Shown piece by piece: positions 59,912 to 64,000 of a stretch of 64,000 bases of DNA. The stretch is from Mytilus trossulus (Eukaryota > Mollusca > Bivalvia > Mytilida > Mytilidae): positions 48,566,448 to 48,630,447 of the forward strand of contig NC_086383.1 of assembly GCF_036588685.1 (NCBI RefSeq). The letters run 5' to 3'. The position numbers and the translations under genes are program-made. The notes below the pieces were generated by a model that was not told where the DNA came from, ran no database searches, and saw only the letters and a list, made by a program, of their open reading frames with translations. The stretch's first letter is position 1. Each line of letters opens with the position of its first letter.

Positions 59912-60112
59912 GAAATAAACACATTTATTATAAAACCAGTTGTAAAGTTGGAATGATACGAGTTATGTTCTCTCATATATTTGATGATGGTATGGTACTA
60001 GACCCTGTGCTTGATATTCTTTCAATCAGTTTAACTGTGGTGTGGAGCTAGCATGTCAATAACTGACAGTAGTCTTTTGTAAATCTATGTATCATTGTCA
60101 TTTTATTTTAGT
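59912..60112 (+). repeat. Penelope-like element tail fragment, diverged
   Basis: GGAAATAAACACATTTATTA, GAGTTATGTTCTCTCATATA and CTTTCAATCAGTTTAACTGT match the tail near 6718-6870. Confidence 0.55.
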
Positions 60113-60789
60113 TTCATTTGCAATATTTACACAATTTTTATTTTATTCCAAAAATATTGTTTTGGGAACAAACAGTTCTATTCACATATTCGCATATTAA
60201 AAAAAAACTTCAAAGTGTGAATTCCTTAATTCTGATGTTTGATTTTTTTTATCGATAATATCTGACTTTGCTGATATTCTCCATTGATGATTTAAATTAG
60301 CAAAGTCAATTATATTATTTGAAATCTAATGATAATGGCTACTAATGAATCGTCAATAACCATTTTAAAAGTGCAGTTATAAATTTTTTTGTCAATAATC
60401 TGAACAAAAAGATGGAGTGATATTGTAATGTTATTTTTGTTTTAGCACTTTAGGTTAACGGAGATTGAAAATCAAACGTTAGCAATTACTAAAAGTGATT
60501 ATTTCTAGTAGTATAAGCGAACTATACAAATCAAATAGTTCTCCAATAAAAGAAAGGGGAAATGGATCGAATTGCCTGGTTGCGCAGAAAGCTGTTTGAA
60601 CAACGGAAAATGTGACTCCTGAATATTTGTATATGTGGTAATATAAAATTTTAAAAGAAGACACAAAAAAATCTTTTGACAGCTGCATAATGGAAGATAA
60701 ATTTATACTTTATGAATTTGATTTGTTCATAACTCTTTTCTGCATAAATCTTTGGCAAGAATGCTGCTGCATAAACATTCATCCCAAGG

Positions 60790-61050
60790 AATAAACAACA
60801 TTACAATAATACTGAACTCCAAGGAAAAGTAAACTTGTAAAGTCCCTAATCATTGGTAAAATCAAAAGCTCAAACACAACAAACGAATGGAAACAACTTC
60901 CCTACACTGACTTAGGGTTCATTATTTTTGTGATTATACTTTTTGGTATAAGCGTTTCCTTATGCAGAAAATGGTTATTAAGGTTGGTTTTATATAAAGA
61001 TGAACCTCTCACTTGTTTGACAGTTGCATAGAATTTAAGAGGTGGTTTTC
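60790..61050 (-). repeat. Dispersed repeat (GGTTCAATCCACCATTT family)
   Basis: AATACTGAACTCCAAGGAAA, ATTGGTAAAATCAAAAGCTC and GAACCTCTCACTTGTTTGAC ATTTC-type phrases match 13310-13480 and 53740-53900. Confidence 0.5.
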
Positions 61051-64000
61051 ACATAAAATAATACCTTTGTGCACTTTAAAAATGGTTTGTTTTTCACACT
61101 TTAAGAGTTTTGTTTATCCCAACATGGCATTAACACATGTTATTAACAATTGATACTTTCACTTTGTATTGAAATGAAACTATTAACTACTAGTATTTTT
61201 AAATTAATGGTTAAATGATTTTATAGGTGATCATATATTTTTTTATCTTTTGATAATAAATATTTCATGTAAAGCTAAAGTACATACATACCTGTAATAT
61301 TTGCAATTTGAGAGGAGACTTACGACTGATCCTTGATCCAAAACTATGGGTTTGCAATCTCAAAAGAAAAAGGCATATTTATTCAGAATAATTCTACAAT
61401 AAACACATCTACAAACACTGCTGAGATGACTTATGTATGTCTTTATCCAACATAATTATCTTTTGTCGGTTTGGTATACGGGGTGTTAACTGAGAAATTA
61501 TATCCAAGCGGGAGGGAACCCGTTCAACAATACACTGTTTGATGGTTAAAGGCTCTTTCAGCATTCAGTATTTAGAGGACAAATTTATCTCCAACAATCC
61601 GTCTTGATCAAACTTCTTTACAAAACCTCCTTTTTTATGTGTTTTCTTGTTTTCAATATCAACAAGCTATTAGCATACGGACCATAAAGCTAACAAAAGT
61701 TTAATTAAGGGCCATCGTTATCCCCTTTCCTCCGTCATAGTCAAACCATTTCAGCATTCTACTATTACTATGTATGTTGATGATATTTTAAGAAAATAAT
61801 AAATGAATTTGAAAAAAGAATATCAGGAAAAAAGCCAGAAAATAAAAATTATTCATTAACAATGTACGAAAGTTTAAAAACCTTTAGAACGATAGTGGAC
61901 AAGTTTTCAATTTTGTAATATTCAATTGGAGATTTGTCACGAAGAAAGACCCAGTAGTATGGTGTATAATGCAACCTTGTCTTTTATAGAATCTTGAAAA
62001 CGGAATCAAGAATTCATGTGTAGGTTTTTGTTATGAAAGAATTTAAAACTTGATGTATAGCATAGTTCAATTTCTGAGAAAAGGATAGCTGGCGTTTTCA
62101 GGTCGAAAAAAGGAACGACAAAATACACGAAGGAGTTCAAAAGTCACGTCATAAAAAAATACGATACCATCATACCACAAAGAAAAATGTCAGATAGAGA
62201 AGACCAAAAACAAAGAAACTAAAATTGAACTACACTGTCCCACCTTATATGGTTGGTGGACCGGAAGGGATTACAATTTCCGCTATACTTGTGTACCAAT
62301 TGCCAATTTAAACATTTGAACGTTTCATTTCTTTTGATAACAAAAAACGTGACCTAAATTTGAAACACAATAACTGAAAATAAATTGAATGAAAATGAAT
62401 AACATGCAATATCTTATAACAAATACAATGAATATTTTAAACAACTTCTCGTTATTCGACCACTGAATCGTTTGGATCGTTTAATCGAGGAAGGAGGAGT
62501 ATGTCGAACTGAATATTGATTTTGATTAAATTAATTTAATTTTCGAAACAAATGCACAAACTAGCAGCAACCTGAAATATATCTTCAAATCGTATCTACA
62601 GATTCAGGGTCAAGGAATTTGTTCATTTTAAATCTTGACAACTTACTACCAAACTTGCATTAAAAATTTAAAAAACAACAAAAAAAACATCAAATAATTG
62701 ACTGCGGCCGAAAAACATTTTTGGGTTAACCTTCATCAGGAACCCTCCAATACGAATATATTGAAGCCGAGAATGTATTGAAACAGTTGAAGGAATTTTT
62801 GAAAAAATAGACATAAAAATAGCCAAATCCTCCAAAGGTCAATTTCACCGGCGGGGTGAAGCCCTAGTTTATTTATGATTCTAACATTTCTAAACGGAAA
62901 ATTTTGTGAAATTTTTTTTTATAAATCATGTCATCACCGAAGTACTGACTACTGAGCTCCTGATATCATTGAAGACTGATAGTTCTCCAGCAGAGTTATC
63001 GCTCAATGCTGAAATATGAAAGCAACACGTTAAATAAAATCATGTGTCCGAAGCCCTTTTCAGGATTTACCTTCATTATGAACGCTCAAAGCCAAATACT
63101 AGTATACTAAAATGTAACTATACTTACATCAAATGGAAATGCCATTCACATTGTGATAACCTATGGTTTATTTCAAGTCATTTTAATTGTGGTTTATTTT
63201 TATTTGTGAATATTCAACAGATTTCATCAAATGAAAATAAATGGAAACGACATCAAGTAAAAGTCGAAAATAATGCAGTTTGTTTTCACAAAAATTGAAA
63301 AATGGTGAAGTTCGTGTACATACATTGGAATAAAATGTTGACTTAATTGTCACAATAACAAATATATCAGAATAGCTTGAATATATAATGAACACTGATG
63401 AAGTCATTATGAGAATTGGGCCAAAAAAACACAATTATCCAACTGTATAATGATATACTTATAGAATAATCTAATATTATTAGACATAATCATAAACTGA
63501 CGATAACGTGTTCATGTATATTATTTTATGTAATTTTTATAATGACACTTGATTTGCTAAACAAATATGACTACCGATTGAGTTTTTGCCTCGATAAGAT
63601 ATGACGTTAGCTTCAATACAGTTTGTCAATGTTCCTAATTATATCAATCATTAGTTGAATACGAGTTGTTAATCATGACAACTTTACTTGCATACATCCA
63701 GACAACTTCTTGATTGTTATTGTATAACCTGATGACCAGTTAGTCAACTGTTTATTTTTAATGTATTCATATAACATTGTTCAGTTTCCAATTAGTCCAG
63801 ACAAGAGCTTCGGACGCTTGAGTTATAAAATCCTTGGTTCATATTTTTGTTTAAAGATACAAGAGTAACAAGACACTTTAAAATAGTTTCTGAATGCTAT
63901 AGCTTTTTTATGGATATTCTATAAAAAAAACATGGTTTGTATATTCCTTCAAATGAAATAGAATTATTGGAGACTAGATGAATTTCAAGTGTTATTTAGA
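61051..64000. other. Intergenic stretch, one repeat end only
   Basis: Except for a repeat end at about 62935-63010 (TCATCACCGAAGTACTGACT), nothing is recognised. Short frames on both strands near 63.0-63.4 kb overlap and show no domain. Confidence 0.35.

Overview
This window looks like nuclear DNA of a bivalve mollusc, most likely a mussel (Mytilus or a close relative). The reasons are the AT-rich intergenic sequence, small exons with GT-AG introns, many short dispersed repeats of mussel-like type, a decayed Penelope-like reverse transcriptase, and a secreted Arg-rich/Cys-rich/EF-hand precursor family that resembles mussel antimicrobial precursors in layout. No bacterial or phage features were seen. 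The species assignment is inference, because no database search was possible.

The only credible protein-coding loci are three tandem paralogues on the minus strand: copy A (about 9.9-14.1 kb), copy B (about 22.0-26.2 kb) and copy C (about 43.8-47.7 kb). All three share one five-exon structure. A roughly 20-nt non-coding leader exon is followed by an exon that starts exactly at the ATG and encodes a signal peptide, an Arg/Lys-rich segment of very different length in each copy, and a six-Cys module (C-x5-C-x3-C-x4-C-x3-C-x3-C). A 160-nt exon then carries EF-hand loop 1 and the first residues of loop 2. The fourth exon finishes the canonical loop 2 and ends with Cys-stop, and the last exon is 3' UTR with a conserved AATAAA. 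Predicted lengths are 149 aa (A), 208 aa (B) and 196 codons (C). Copy C has one in-frame TAG in the Arg-rich segment but is otherwise intact.

The copies sit in a larger diverged segmental duplication. Blocks at 0.4-3.3, 5.66-5.9 and 7.2-8.7 kb recur at 16.3-18.9 and 19.3-20.2 kb. The upstream flank of A (14.9-15.3 kb) recurs at 28.0-28.4 kb and 53.0-55.4 kb. Further partial copies of one block lie at 32.8-35.1 kb. Comparing units reveals insertions: a 2.3-kb TTAA-flanked terminal-inverted-repeat element in unit A (3323-5657), a 147-bp CAGTG-type MITE in unit B (19448-19594), and a 160-bp palindrome beside unit A (15314-15473). Other TTAA-flanked elements lie in intron 1 of B, intron 2 of C and at 58.1 kb.

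The rest is gene-poor: truncated Penelope-like 3' ends, several dispersed repeat families, a tRNA-derived SINE inside a three-copy 442-bp tandem array (56.6-57.8 kb), long palindromes, (TA)n and TCCG-type microsatellites, and stretches with nothing recognisable. If the three genes work together, it is most simply as a small array of secreted, cationic, calcium-binding, disulfide-stabilised peptides with similar promoters. A host-defence role is inference only.
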